Assembly (NCBI RefSeq): GCF_000010725.1
Contig: NC_013855.1
Span: forward strand, 629,501-693,500
Source: Azospirillum sp. B510
GTDB lineage: Bacteria; Pseudomonadota; Alphaproteobacteria; Azospirillales; Azospirillaceae
Direction: 5' to 3'
Length of the DNA: 64,000 nt
The notes below the pieces were generated by a model that saw only the letters and a program-made list of their open reading frames with translations, was not told the origin of the DNA and did not search any database. The position numbers were made by a program, and so were the translations under genes. The stretch's first letter is position 1. Every line of letters starts with the position of its first letter. This document shows positions 9,301 through 17,689 of the stretch, piece after piece.

Positions 9301-10390
9301 CGTCCTCAGCACCGCCTTCCAGTATGAGAGGGCGCGGCTGAAGCTTCAGCGGATGGAGCTGGACAGACGGGCGACCGCCGACGCTTTGCAGGCGCTCGAC
9401 CGTTTCCAGGCGGGTACCGCCGACCCCTCGGCATCGACGTCCGACATGATGCGGGCCTTGCAGGAGGCGGCCATCGCCTTGGAGCGCCTGCGCGACCTGT
9501 CGCGCAACGCCGCCTGGGCGGCGGCGGCCGAAGGGGTGGAGACGCTTGCCCAACACAGCGGAGCCACCAGGAGCAGCCTGTCGGGCGAGGCGGGGGGCAG
9601 CGTCTTCACGCGTGGCGGCAAGACCAGTTTCCTCGAGCTTGGTTCCGACAACTCGGTTCATCTTCGGGCCGGGGAGCGCATCCTGCAAAGCGCCGGCATG
9701 ATCGCCATCACGGCCAATGGCGACGAAGGGACCGGCAAGGACCGCCGGAAGCGGCGCATGGACGAGCGTCGGGACGAGCGTCGGGACGAGTGTCGGGACG
9801 AGAGGCGGGCCGGGATGAGGAACGGAACGGGCAGGTCGGGCAAGGACGACGACACCGTACCGATCACCGAGGCGGTCGGGCAGGGGCCCGACAGCGCGCC
9901 GCCGGCCGCCGCCGCCGGCACCGTGCTGGTCAGTGGCGGGGCCCGGGTGGTGCTGAGTTCGCAAGGACAGGTGGAGGCCGCCGCCCCGACCGTCACCATC
10001 GGCAGCGACAGCCTCAACGCCGTGGCGACGAAGTCGGTCAGTCTGGGCTGCGCGGCCGACACCGACGCCGCCAAGACGGCCGGAATCGAGATCACCCCGA
10101 ATTCCATCACCTTCACGGTCGGCGACACGACCATCAGCATGACCGAGAGCGGCATAACCCTGTCCGCCGACAGCATCGCGCTGAACGGCGACGGAGCGGT
10201 GAGCCTGGCGTCCGGCGGCGTGATCGTCCTGACCTCGCTCAGCACCCAGATCATCGCCGCGCTCGACGTGTCCACCATGGCCACGAACATCAGCAGCATG
10301 GGGGTGATCTGCGAGACCCTGGCGGTGTCGGTCGACACGATGGCCGCCGTCAACGCCTCGACCCTGGCGCCCTTCGTCACCATCAACTGA
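6341..10390 (+). CDS. vgrG: VgrG, T6SS spike protein with long helical insertion
   Basis: VgrG trimers form the puncturing tip of the T6SS tube. The 1349-residue product starts at an ATG behind AGGGGA. Residues 1-590 hold the gp27/gp5-like core, including PHGGQGYGVHLPLRPGTEVV of the OB-fold region. Residues about 600-1070 are an alanine- and glutamate-rich, probably coiled-coil or helical segment with no recognised catalytic motif. A short arginine-aspartate repeat lies near residues 1141-1156. A beta-rich repetitive tail (about 1195-1349, many T/S/I/V repeats such as IEITPNSITFTVGDTTISM) resembles the needle extension seen in DUF2345-type VgrGs. The helical block therefore splits the needle part. 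The PAAR gene follows 32 bases later. Confidence 0.93.
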   Translation: MVDLAVLPQPTTVTVFAEGILDDPAIEVTRFTEVSGLSRLTDLMLTLATPNLGSINADLLLGRAIEIVVETPHAEELNIVMRQGAAPAGGAVPGRRTLYGIVTEITDAARASGASMIYELRVQPRVAKLAHQSGMHLHADSSVPDTLAAVLTRAGFQRDLDFVFRLTGNYPKRSFALQFNESDLDFLTRLAEHWGIGFFFEHAEGRDILVFTDGDPLWKRGAVPVLPFNGAGEKLGITEIRSRRTRLPSRYVLRDYNADTPDADWSRAITLDGGDGTQIVEYAANFESLDEAALLLKARSDALTAAERLFTGVCAEAVIDAGTLIQIDGHPGMDGLWLAVTLVECDYTRPLGGGQGEDRMIVRFTAALSGRNVRPERRTPKPRMDGLLAGVIEPESDPTYAKLDEQGRYKVRLLIDDPAENPAPFARVRMAQPHGGQGYGVHLPLRPGTEVVLAFLNGDPDRPVIAGVVPNARLVSPIDQSNNTSNVIRTGGGNQIAFEDEADGERIRLSTPHKDSSIRMGAPDYPDSGIVMQTKASLHAYPAYGMNVVAPFAAVSGDYVHLSGRKNSVLAGASPFSSAARGAKPDLHVLGVEGMAADVTQGLNEFQTIQSDQQAKTDKAREALEEARLAFEAARDAAATVTGTREEEAAGLTSEELALFDDPGSPVTYPLYTEALVALQTAIDSADVTTGTAVDAAKAAAAGLDGQAQAQGIIQRQTAMLAQLESEGASRMAVMDDYRRVKGADATVFLAEREAAYAYAEAAAGVMEALADQAAIDHETLRAAHREALDARRMPSNLPDGVFPPDVIETYRQAGQRLLRAAIDLVPDTVVPKSAEIAAAKTAYGAAGEALLAAVPPRRVGATGSLAAEINAAEMFVDAKLSWAEAGARAARARTDADSTRRTFEQARGKRRTDAPVTRFPPSLQGSYDTFVEASDTVLSSSDSSDARDSMLVSQALAAMDTLAPVFPSGDNALPFIIAAEVMHYSGVLSTAFQYERARLKLQRMELDRRATADALQALDRFQAGTADPSASTSDMMRALQEAAIALERLRDLSRNAAWAAAAEGVETLAQHSGATRSSLSGEAGGSVFTRGGKTSFLELGSDNSVHLRAGERILQSAGMIAITANGDEGTGKDRRKRRMDERRDERRDECRDERRAGMRNGTGRSGKDDDTVPITEAVGQGPDSAPPAAAAGTVLVSGGARVVLSSQGQVEAAAPTVTIGSDSLNAVATKSVSLGCAADTDAAKTAGIEITPNSITFTVGDTTISMTESGITLSADSIALNGDGAVSLASGGVIVLTSLSTQIIAALDVSTMATNISSMGVICETLAVSVDTMAAVNASTLAPFVTIN
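9761..9808 (+). repeat. 12-bp tandem repeat inside vgrG
   Basis: Four consecutive copies of a GACGAGCGTCGG-like unit (two exact, two with one to three changes) encode a DERR/DECR charged repeat. The copies are in frame and sit between the helical insertion and the beta-rich tail of VgrG, so they probably arose by slippage and may vary in number between strains. Confidence 0.85.
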
Positions 10391-10422
10391 ACCGGCCAGA
10401 CCGAAACCGGAGGAGGATCGTC

Positions 10423-12723
10423 ATGGTGATCGGTGGCCCCGCCGCGCGCGTCGGCGATATGCATGTTTGCCCGATGTTCACGGGCATCATCCCCCATGTC
10501 GGGGGCCCGGTCATGCCGCCGGGCGCCGTGAACGTGATTGTCGGTGGGATGCCGCAGGCGATGGTGGGCAATCCCTGCCTGTGCAACGGGCCGCCCGACG
10601 CCATCGCGACCGGGGCGCCAACCGTGCTTGTCCATGGCTTCCCGGCGGCGGTGATGGGCAGTCTGACGATCCACGGCGGCGTGGTGACCACCGGCTTCAT
10701 TCCGGTGGAGATCGGCGTGGGTTTCGCGGCTCTCGCCGGGCTGGCGCGTTCGGCCGCCGGCAAGCTGGGTGTCGGCGGCGCCAAGACGGTGGCCAGCAAA
10801 GCCGGCACCACAACCGCGAAAACGTCGCTCGACAACGAGATCAGCGCGCTTTTCACCTCGGGCTGGCGCAATCGGGCGGACATGACTCCCGATGAGGTGG
10901 CGCGCTTCGGGGTGAAGGATCTCGCGGAAACGCTGGCCGACACCACGATGGACGACGCCACGCGCGCCGGCCAGAAATGGTCGGCGAAGACGATGACCAG
11001 GAGCAATCGGCTGCCCCTGCGCACCCGCATCGAGCTGGCGATCAAGAATCCGCGGCTCACCTACCGCAAGCTGTTTCCCAAGACCGACGATCTCTATGAT
11101 GCGCCGCTGGAGGGCCTGTCCGGCCGTTTCGCCGGAAATGGCGACAAGGGCGTCCTGAAGTCGCTGGAGAAGGCGATCCGCGGCATGCCGGCGGATGTCC
11201 GGAAGTCCTTCAAGGACTATACCGACGCGTGGCGCGGGCGCTTTGGCAGGACGGCCGATGGCCAGCTCCCGGCGATCCGGCCGTCCATCGGCAACGCCAT
11301 CAAGCGGAATGCCGACCAGTATCTGATGAACGATGGTCAACTGGCGCCTTGGATGCGGGAATCGCTTGGCGACGCGAGCAACGAGGCCCGCCAGCGCTTG
11401 TCGCAGCGGCTGTTCGCCGGCGGCGACAGGCTCGATCTTCCGCCGGAGACTCTCGACCGGCTGTCCAGGCGGTTGAGTTCGTCGTCCAGCGGCTCGCACA
11501 TGAGCGAACAACTGCGGCTGAGTTCCTCGTCAAGCAGTTCGGACCTGAGCGAACAATTGTCGGAGTTCAGCCGCCTGCGCCAGGACATGGAGGCGCAGGG
11601 CTTCTTCGACGAGGCTTCCCAGACCCGTGCCGGCTTCTTCGAGCGCACCGGTGACCTTTTCAACGATGCATCCCGTCAGGCCGGCGAAAAAACGAAGAAA
11701 CTGCGCGAGGCCTATGAGAAGCAATCAAACATTCGTGCGCTGAGACGCAGGCAATATGATGAACCAACCATTGGCGAGATTCTGACGTCTCCGGTCGATA
11801 ACCTGCCACGATATTGGCGCGCCACGAGAAAGCAGTCGCAGGATGCCAGCTTCTATGGCAAAAGGTTTGCAAGAAGCACCTATAAATACGGGATAACCGA
11901 CGCCTTCCAGGGACGCCATCTGCTCACCAGCGACATCGGGCGTCAGAAACTGAAATGGCTGGCCTATTACAACCTTCGCGACGCAGGAAAAAGCGGGCTC
12001 GAGAAGGTCGCCGCGGTGCCGGGAAAACTGGCCAAGCTGTCGGACGATATCGTCAAGGCTCCCGGCAAGCTGGCCGGCGCCGTCAAGTCGCGTTGGCGGT
12101 CGCGGCCCCTCGGACAGCAGGCGGACCGCATCTCGGTGTGGGGGGGCGACCGCCCCATTCAGTACAACTACCGCTCGGCCTATTGGAACCGCGCCAGCAT
12201 GGACGCCCCGACCGAGGCTGCGGTCGCCAGCGACAGGAGCGATCCGATCCTGTCGTCCTTCCAGCGTTCGCAGTCGGAGATTTGGGAGCAGCGCCGCGCC
12301 GTAACCCGGTTCCGGAGCGCCGGCTGGTCGACCCTGCCTGAATCCTCGCTCGACCGTCTGTCCGAGAGCTCCACCGGACGCTCGATCCTGGGGGAGATGC
12401 AGAGGCGCAGCCCGGCCGATCTTCCGCCCGGCTCGCCGGAGGGGGCACACCGCTTCCTCGACACCCTGAACAGGACGAGGCCGAGTTCGGTTGCCGAGGA
12501 ATCGCCGAGCCGCTTCGGTGACGACACCGGCTATGAGCCGTACGGCATGGCATCGGAGGGGACCGGGACGGTGACGGATGGCGTGCGCCGCTCATCGCCA
12601 TCGCCATCGCCATCGGCCTCGGCATTGTTCCGGTCGGATAAACGCGGGCGCGCCAATTCGGCACCCGAACCCTCCCGATGGGGAGACGACACCGGATACG
12701 AGTGGAGCGACCCAGTCGGTTGA
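10423..12723 (+). CDS. PAAR-domain protein with large unknown C-terminal region (candidate T6SS effector)
   Basis: PAAR proteins cap the VgrG spike and often carry effector domains. A strong GGAGGAGG site precedes the ATG. Residues 1-95 are a PAAR domain (GPAARVGDMHVCP, GVNVIVGG-like repeats, PCLCNGPPDAI), followed by a short hydrophobic stretch (EIGVGFAALAGLA). The other ~670 residues match no family I recognise. They are rich in charged residues, contain serine-rich runs near residues 355-385, and repeat the motif SR(F/W)GDDTGYE at residues 696-705 and 751-760. No immunity gene is visible, because clpV starts 31 bases downstream. It could be an effector acting on non-bacterial targets, a structural cargo PAAR, or an effector with immunity encoded elsewhere. 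Confidence 0.85.
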   Translation: MVIGGPAARVGDMHVCPMFTGIIPHVGGPVMPPGAVNVIVGGMPQAMVGNPCLCNGPPDAIATGAPTVLVHGFPAAVMGSLTIHGGVVTTGFIPVEIGVGFAALAGLARSAAGKLGVGGAKTVASKAGTTTAKTSLDNEISALFTSGWRNRADMTPDEVARFGVKDLAETLADTTMDDATRAGQKWSAKTMTRSNRLPLRTRIELAIKNPRLTYRKLFPKTDDLYDAPLEGLSGRFAGNGDKGVLKSLEKAIRGMPADVRKSFKDYTDAWRGRFGRTADGQLPAIRPSIGNAIKRNADQYLMNDGQLAPWMRESLGDASNEARQRLSQRLFAGGDRLDLPPETLDRLSRRLSSSSSGSHMSEQLRLSSSSSSSDLSEQLSEFSRLRQDMEAQGFFDEASQTRAGFFERTGDLFNDASRQAGEKTKKLREAYEKQSNIRALRRRQYDEPTIGEILTSPVDNLPRYWRATRKQSQDASFYGKRFARSTYKYGITDAFQGRHLLTSDIGRQKLKWLAYYNLRDAGKSGLEKVAAVPGKLAKLSDDIVKAPGKLAGAVKSRWRSRPLGQQADRISVWGGDRPIQYNYRSAYWNRASMDAPTEAAVASDRSDPILSSFQRSQSEIWEQRRAVTRFRSAGWSTLPESSLDRLSESSTGRSILGEMQRRSPADLPPGSPEGAHRFLDTLNRTRPSSVAEESPSRFGDDTGYEPYGMASEGTGTVTDGVRRSSPSPSPSASALFRSDKRGRANSAPEPSRWGDDTGYEWSDPVG

Positions 12724-12754
12724 GACGATCAACGAGGCGAGAAGGAATGAATCC

Positions 12755-15478
12755 ATGGTGTCTGTCGATCTTCAGGGCCTGATTTCGCGTCTGCATCCGG
12801 TTTGCCGGCGGTCTCTGGAGGCTGCTGCGGGTCAGACGCTGTCGCGCACGCATTACAATTGCGAGATCGAGCACTGGCTTCTCCAGCTGATCGGCGCCGC
12901 CGACGGTGACGTTTGCGCCATCCTGCGTGTCTACGAGATCGACGCCGGGCGTCTGTCGGCCGACCTGACGCGGGTTCTGGACAAGCTGAAGACCGGCAAC
13001 AGCCGGGCGCCGGCCCTTTCGCCCGCCCTCGTCCAGCTGATGCGCGAGGCCTGGGTCCTGGCCTCCCTGCAATATGGCGAGGGGGCGATCCGCTCCGGCC
13101 ATCTGCTGGCCGCGCTGCTGTCGGACGACTCGCTGTCGGCCCAGGCCCGCGACATGTCGGGCCAGTTCGCCAGGATCAGCGCCGAGGCGCTGCGCCGCGA
13201 CCTGCCCGGGATCGTCGCCGACACGGCGGAGGCGCGGACCGGCGCCGCGGCCGCCGCGGCCGCGGCCGGAGGCGGTGGCGCCGCGGGCGGTGCCGCGAAG
13301 GCCGGCGGGGCGACCCCCAACCTCGACCAGTACACCATCGACCTGACCGAGCGGGCGAAGGCCGGCGGGATCGACCCGGTGCTCGGCCGCGACGCCGAGA
13401 TCCGCCAGATCATCGACGTGCTGACCCGCCGCCGCCAGAACAACCCGATCCTGACCGGCGAGGCCGGCGTCGGCAAGACGGCGGTGGTGGAGGGCTTCGC
13501 GCTGCGCATCGCCGCGGGCGACGTGCCGCCCGACCTGCGCAACGTCCGCCTGCTGTCGCTCGACCTCGGGCTGCTCCAGGCCGGCGCCGGCATGAAGGGC
13601 GAGTTCGAGAACCGGCTGAAGGGCGTGATCGACGAGGTGAAGGGGTCGAGCCAGCCGATCATCCTGTTCATCGACGAGGCGCACACCCTGATCGGCGCCG
13701 GCGGGCAGGCCGGGCAGAACGACGCCGCCAACCTGCTGAAGCCGGCGCTGGCGCGTGGCGAGATGCGCACCGTCGCCGCCACCACCTGGGCCGAGTACAA
13801 GAAATATTTCGAGAAGGACCCGGCGCTGACCCGCCGCTTCCAGGTGGTGAAGGTGGAGGAGCCGGCTGAGCCGGTCGCCGTCGACATGATGCGGGGCCTG
13901 ACCGCGACGCTGGAGAAGCACCACAAGGTCCGCATCGTGACCGAGGGGCTGATCGAAGCGGTCCGGCTGTCGAGCCGCTACATCCCGGCGCGCCAGCTTC
14001 CCGACAAGGCGGTCAGCCTGCTCGACACCGCCTGCGCCCGCGTGGCGATGAGCCAGACCGCCACCCCGCCGGCCATCGAGGACCGCCGCCGCACCATCCA
14101 GCTGACCGGGACCGAGCTGGCGATCCTGGAGCGCGAGCAGGCCATCGGCATCGACCATGCCGAGCAGGTGGCGGCGCTGAAGGACAGGATCGCCGCCACC
14201 GAGGCCGATCTGGCGGCGCTGGAGGCGCGCTGGACCAGGGAGCTGGAGCTGGTCAAGACGATCAACGGCACGCGCGATCAGCTGGTCGCCGCGCACGAGC
14301 GGGCGAAGGCGCAGGCGCGGGGCGCCGAGGGCGCCGCCACGGCCGAGCCGCCTGGCGCCGAGCCGCTCGACGCCGAGCCGCTCGACGCCGAGGCGCTGAC
14401 CGCCCGGCTTTCGGCGCTGACCGCCGAGCTTTCGGCGGTGCAGGGCGAGGATCCGCTGGTCAAGGTGGCGGTGGACGGGCAGGCGGTGGCCGAGGTGGTC
14501 GCCAACTGGACCGGCGTCCCGGTCGGCCGCATGGTGTCGAACGAGATCAGGACCATCCTGTCGCTGGCCGACCGCATGAAGGAGCGGATCATCGGCCAGG
14601 ACCATGCGCTGGACGCCATCGCCCAGGCGATGTGGACCAGCCGGGCCAAGCTGACCGACCCGCGCAAGCCGATCGGCGTCTTCCTGATGGTCGGCACGTC
14701 CGGCGTCGGCAAGACCGAGACGGCGCTGACGCTGGCCGAGCTGATCTATGGCGGCGAGCAGAACGTCACCACCATCAACATGACCGAATACAAGGAGGAG
14801 CATAAGGTCTCGCTTCTGCTGGGCTCTCCTCCCGGCTATGTCGGCTTCGGCGAGGGCGGCGTGCTGACCGAGGCGGTGCGGCGCCGGCCCTACAGCGTCG
14901 TGCTGCTGGACGAGCTGGAGAAGGCCCATCCCGGCGTGCAGGACATCTTCTTCCAGCTGTTCGACAAGGGCACGATCAAGGACGGCGAAGGCCGCGACAT
15001 CGACTTCAAGAACACCGTCATCATCATGACGTCGAACGCCGGCACCGACCTGATCCACAAGCTGTGCGCCGACCCGGAGACCGCGCCGGACGCCGACGGG
15101 CTGCTGGAGGCGCTGCATCCGGAGTTGCAGAAGAGCTTCAAGCCGGCCTTTCTCGGCCGCTGCACCGTCATTCCCTATTTCCAGCTGTCCGACGAGAATC
15201 TGAAGAAGATCGTCGTGCTGCAACTGAACCGCATCGCCCGGCGGGTGGCGCGGAATTACAAGGCGGCCTTCTCCTATTCCGACGATCTGGTCCAGGGCAT
15301 CGTCGACCGTTGCCGGGAGGTCTCCAGCGGCGCCCGCAACATCGAGACCATCCTGAACCGCACGCTTCTGCCGGAGATGTCGTCGCGCATCCTCGCCCGC
15401 ATGGGCGACGGCGAGCCGATCACCCGCGTCCATGTCGCCGTCGATGGCGAGGACCGCTTCGTCTACGACATCGCCTGA
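12755..15478 (+). CDS. clpV: ClpV (TssH), T6SS sheath-recycling AAA+ ATPase
   Basis: ClpV is the hexameric AAA+ ATPase that disassembles contracted TssBC sheaths in the cytoplasm. The 907-residue length is normal. The order is an N-terminal Clp-repeat domain (1-150), a low-complexity Ala/Gly linker (about 165-190), AAA1 with P-loop GEAGVGKT (K241), a coiled-coil middle domain (about 440-560) and AAA2 with GTSGVGKTE (K653) and Walker B VVLLDELEKAH. The middle domain has an extra proline/alanine-rich repeat (PLDAEPLDAEAL). The start ATG at 12755 follows a GAAGGA site. It probably shares a transcript with vgrG and the PAAR gene. Confidence 0.96.
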   Translation: MVSVDLQGLISRLHPVCRRSLEAAAGQTLSRTHYNCEIEHWLLQLIGAADGDVCAILRVYEIDAGRLSADLTRVLDKLKTGNSRAPALSPALVQLMREAWVLASLQYGEGAIRSGHLLAALLSDDSLSAQARDMSGQFARISAEALRRDLPGIVADTAEARTGAAAAAAAAGGGGAAGGAAKAGGATPNLDQYTIDLTERAKAGGIDPVLGRDAEIRQIIDVLTRRRQNNPILTGEAGVGKTAVVEGFALRIAAGDVPPDLRNVRLLSLDLGLLQAGAGMKGEFENRLKGVIDEVKGSSQPIILFIDEAHTLIGAGGQAGQNDAANLLKPALARGEMRTVAATTWAEYKKYFEKDPALTRRFQVVKVEEPAEPVAVDMMRGLTATLEKHHKVRIVTEGLIEAVRLSSRYIPARQLPDKAVSLLDTACARVAMSQTATPPAIEDRRRTIQLTGTELAILEREQAIGIDHAEQVAALKDRIAATEADLAALEARWTRELELVKTINGTRDQLVAAHERAKAQARGAEGAATAEPPGAEPLDAEPLDAEALTARLSALTAELSAVQGEDPLVKVAVDGQAVAEVVANWTGVPVGRMVSNEIRTILSLADRMKERIIGQDHALDAIAQAMWTSRAKLTDPRKPIGVFLMVGTSGVGKTETALTLAELIYGGEQNVTTINMTEYKEEHKVSLLLGSPPGYVGFGEGGVLTEAVRRRPYSVVLLDELEKAHPGVQDIFFQLFDKGTIKDGEGRDIDFKNTVIIMTSNAGTDLIHKLCADPETAPDADGLLEALHPELQKSFKPAFLGRCTVIPYFQLSDENLKKIVVLQLNRIARRVARNYKAAFSYSDDLVQGIVDRCREVSSGARNIETILNRTLLPEMSSRILARMGDGEPITRVHVAVDGEDRFVYDIA

Positions 15479-15523
15479 CATGGCGGGGCCCGACATGGCG
15501 GAGCCCGACTTGGCGGAGCCCGA
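15479..15523 (+). repeat. Three tandem 15-bp repeats after clpV
   Basis: Immediately after the clpV stop codon a CATGGCGGAGCCCGA-type unit occurs three times in a row with one or two changes, followed by a degenerate fourth unit. A 15-base period would remain in frame if translated, but no gene covers it. The rest of the gap to 15782 holds no recognisable gene. Confidence 0.85.
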
Positions 15524-15748
15524 CGCGGGAGAGCCAGGGGCGGCCGGGGAAAGCGGCGGGCCGTGATGCCCGTCACCGCGGCCGCTCCGGCAAGCCGAAA
15601 CCACCGGTGATCCAACCATATCCCGGTATCGATATGCCATCCGAGGGGCTCGATCTGTCCTTTCCGCCGGGGAGGATCGAATTTGAAAGCAAGCGGCGGA
15701 GTGTGACGGCCGGTCAAGCGGGTCAGAGTGCACCCTCATCGCGCCATG

Positions 15749-15764
15749 GAACCTGTTAAGGTTC
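15749..15764. promoter_or_regulatory. Inverted repeat directly upstream of the ada ribosome-binding site
   Basis: GAACCT-GTTA-AGGTTC is a perfect 6-bp inverted repeat ending a few bases before the AAGGAGAGGGAG ribosome-binding site of the Ada-like gene. It could be an operator or a small 5'-UTR hairpin. Methylated Ada regulates its own gene in enterobacteria, but this sequence does not match the E. coli Ada box, so an Ada site is only a guess. Confidence 0.45.
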
Positions 15765-15782
15765 ATGCAAGGAGAGGGAGAG

Positions 15783-16922
15783 ATGGCAAGCGCACGCGAC
15801 GACATCACGGAGTCCAACATCATCGAGGCCGAACGGGATCGCTGGGAGGCGTTGCGCCGCCGCGATCCCGCCGCCGATGGGCTGTTCGTCTACGCGGTTC
15901 GCAGCACCGGCGTCTATTGCCGGCCAAGCTGCGCCGCGCGGCCGGCGCGGCCGGCGAATGTCGTCTTCTATGCTACCAACGCCGAGGCGGAGCGGGCGGG
16001 CTTCCGCCCCTGCAAACGCTGCCGGCCCGACGGGCCGAGCCAGGGTGATCGGCGGGCCGAGGCCGTCGCCCGCGCTTGCCGTCTGATCGAAGAGGCGGAG
16101 GACGCCCCGCGATTGGAGGATCTCGCCGCTGCGGCGGGGATGAGCCCGCACCACTTCCACCGCATCTTCAAGCAGGTGACCGGGGTCACCCCGCGCGCCT
16201 ATGTTGAAGCCCAGCGCGCCGCCCGCGTCGCCGACGCGTTGCGGCAGGCCGGCAGCGTGACCGAGGCGATCTATGAGGCCGGCTATGGCTCCTCCGGACG
16301 CTTCTATGAAACCGCCGGGGCGCGGCTGGGAATGACGCCCACCAGCTACCGCAAGGGCGGGGTGGGCCAGACGATCCGCTTCGCGGTCGGCGGCTGCGCG
16401 CTCGGTTCGATTCTGGTGGCGGCGACGGAGCGCGGGGTGTGTGCGATCCTGCTCGGCGATGATCCCGATATCCTGCTGCGCGATCTACAGGACCGCTTTC
16501 CCAAAGCCGAGCTGATCGGCGGCGATGCCGCCTTCGAGGCGACGGTGGCGCAGGTGGTGGGGTTCGTCGAGGCGCCGGGGACCGGGCTGACGCTGCCGCT
16601 GGACATCGGCGGCACCGCCTTTCAGCAGCGCGTGTGGCAGGCGTTGCGCGCCATTCCGGCCGGCCGGACCGCCAGCTATGCCGAGATCGCCACCGCCATC
16701 GGCGAGCCGGCGGCGGTGCGGGCGGTGGCGCGGGCCTGCGGCGCCAACCCGCTTGCCGTCGCGATTCCCTGTCATCGGGTGGTGCGCTCCGACGGCGGCC
16801 TGTCCGGCTATCGTTGGGGTATAGAGCGCAAGCGGGACCTGCTGGAGCGCGAGCGCGGGATTGCCGCGCCTCACCCCGCCGCCGAGGGTCCCCGCGATCC
16901 CATGCCGCGCGCCGGTGAATAG
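15783..16922 (+). CDS. ada: Bifunctional Ada: methylphosphotriester sensor/activator and O6-alkylguanine-DNA methyltransferase
   Basis: Ada removes methyl groups from DNA and activates adaptive-response genes. In order, the 379-residue product has the zinc/methyl-acceptor domain with cysteines C46, C50, C77 and C80 (YCRPSC, CKRC), an AraC-type helix-turn-helix domain (about 100-190, LAAAAGMSPHHFHRIFKQ) and an Ogt-like C-terminal domain with the active-site motif PCHRV (C330). All catalytic residues are present. The ATG at 15783 is chosen because the earlier ATG at 15765 overlaps the ribosome-binding site. The 3' end overlaps the end of the convergent ABC permease gene by 52 bases. No alkB or alkA lies beside it. 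Confidence 0.93.
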   Translation: MASARDDITESNIIEAERDRWEALRRRDPAADGLFVYAVRSTGVYCRPSCAARPARPANVVFYATNAEAERAGFRPCKRCRPDGPSQGDRRAEAVARACRLIEEAEDAPRLEDLAAAAGMSPHHFHRIFKQVTGVTPRAYVEAQRAARVADALRQAGSVTEAIYEAGYGSSGRFYETAGARLGMTPTSYRKGGVGQTIRFAVGGCALGSILVAATERGVCAILLGDDPDILLRDLQDRFPKAELIGGDAAFEATVAQVVGFVEAPGTGLTLPLDIGGTAFQQRVWQALRAIPAGRTASYAEIATAIGEPAAVRAVARACGANPLAVAIPCHRVVRSDGGLSGYRWGIERKRDLLERERGIAAPHPAAEGPRDPMPRAGE

Positions 16923-17689
16923 CCGCGCACCGCCAGCGCGGCGAACAGCAGGGTGGCGCCGGTCACCGCGGCCAGCGCCAGCCCGTCGATTTGCCCATGG
17001 AGCGCGAAACGGATCAATTCCACCCCATGGGTGAAGGGATTGACGCTGCACAGCCACCACAACAGCGGGCCCGCCTCCTCCATGCGGTAGAGCGGATAGA
17101 GGGCGGAGGACAGGAAGAAGAGGGGAAAGACGACGAAATTCATCACCCCGGCGAAATTCTCCAACTGGCGGATGGTGGAAGCCAGGACCATGCCGAGCGC
17201 CCCCAGCATCAGCCCGTTGAGCAGCAGGGCCGGGAGCACGGTCAAAGGCGCCCAGACCGGAAGATCGATGCCATAGAGCCTGACGATCAGCAGGAAGGCC
17301 GCCACCTGGAGAACCGACACCACCACCCCGCCCAACAGCCGCGCGACCAGCAGGAAGGCGCGGGGCAGCGGACTGGTCAGCAGGATGCGCATGCTGCCCA
17401 TCTCGCGGTCATAGACCATCGACAGCGAGCCCTGCATGCCGTTGAACAGCTGGATCATGCCGATCAGCCCCGGCACGATGTAGACCTCGTAAGGGATGTA
17501 GGTCTCGTAAGGCGGGATGATGGCGATGCCGAGCGCCGCGCGGAACCCGGCGGCGAAGACGAACAGCCACACCAGCGGCCGCACCAGCGCGCCGAGGAAG
17601 CGTTCGCGCTGATGGATGAAGCGCAGCACCTCGCGCGCGACGATGCCGCAGAAAGCGGTCCACCATACCTTCAGGTGCCCGCCATTCAT
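16871..17689 (-). CDS. ABC-2 type permease of a PQQ-alcohol-oxidation-associated exporter (PedC-like)
   Basis: Membrane subunit of an ABC-2 type transporter found with PQQ-dependent alcohol dehydrogenase systems; the substrate is unknown. The 272-residue protein has about six membrane segments and the ABC-2 region with YDREMGSMRILLTSPLPRAF in its second quarter. The ATG overlaps the stop of the ATPase gene (ATGA), and the same reading frame runs on upstream only as a shadow of that gene. It is the last gene of a four-gene leftward operon (binding protein, propeller, ATPase, permease). Its 3' end overlaps the tail of ada. Confidence 0.87.
   Translation of the reverse strand: MNGGHLKVWWTAFCGIVAREVLRFIHQRERFLGALVRPLVWLFVFAAGFRAALGIAIIPPYETYIPYEVYIVPGLIGMIQLFNGMQGSLSMVYDREMGSMRILLTSPLPRAFLLVARLLGGVVVSVLQVAAFLLIVRLYGIDLPVWAPLTVLPALLLNGLMLGALGMVLASTIRQLENFAGVMNFVVFPLFFLSSALYPLYRMEEAGPLLWWLCSVNPFTHGVELIRFALHGQIDGLALAAVTGATLLFAALAVRGYSPARGMGSRGPSAAG

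Noticed and set aside
12083..15823. Minus-strand frame of 1246 codons opposite clpV
   Set aside because: Antisense to clpV with no recognisable domain.
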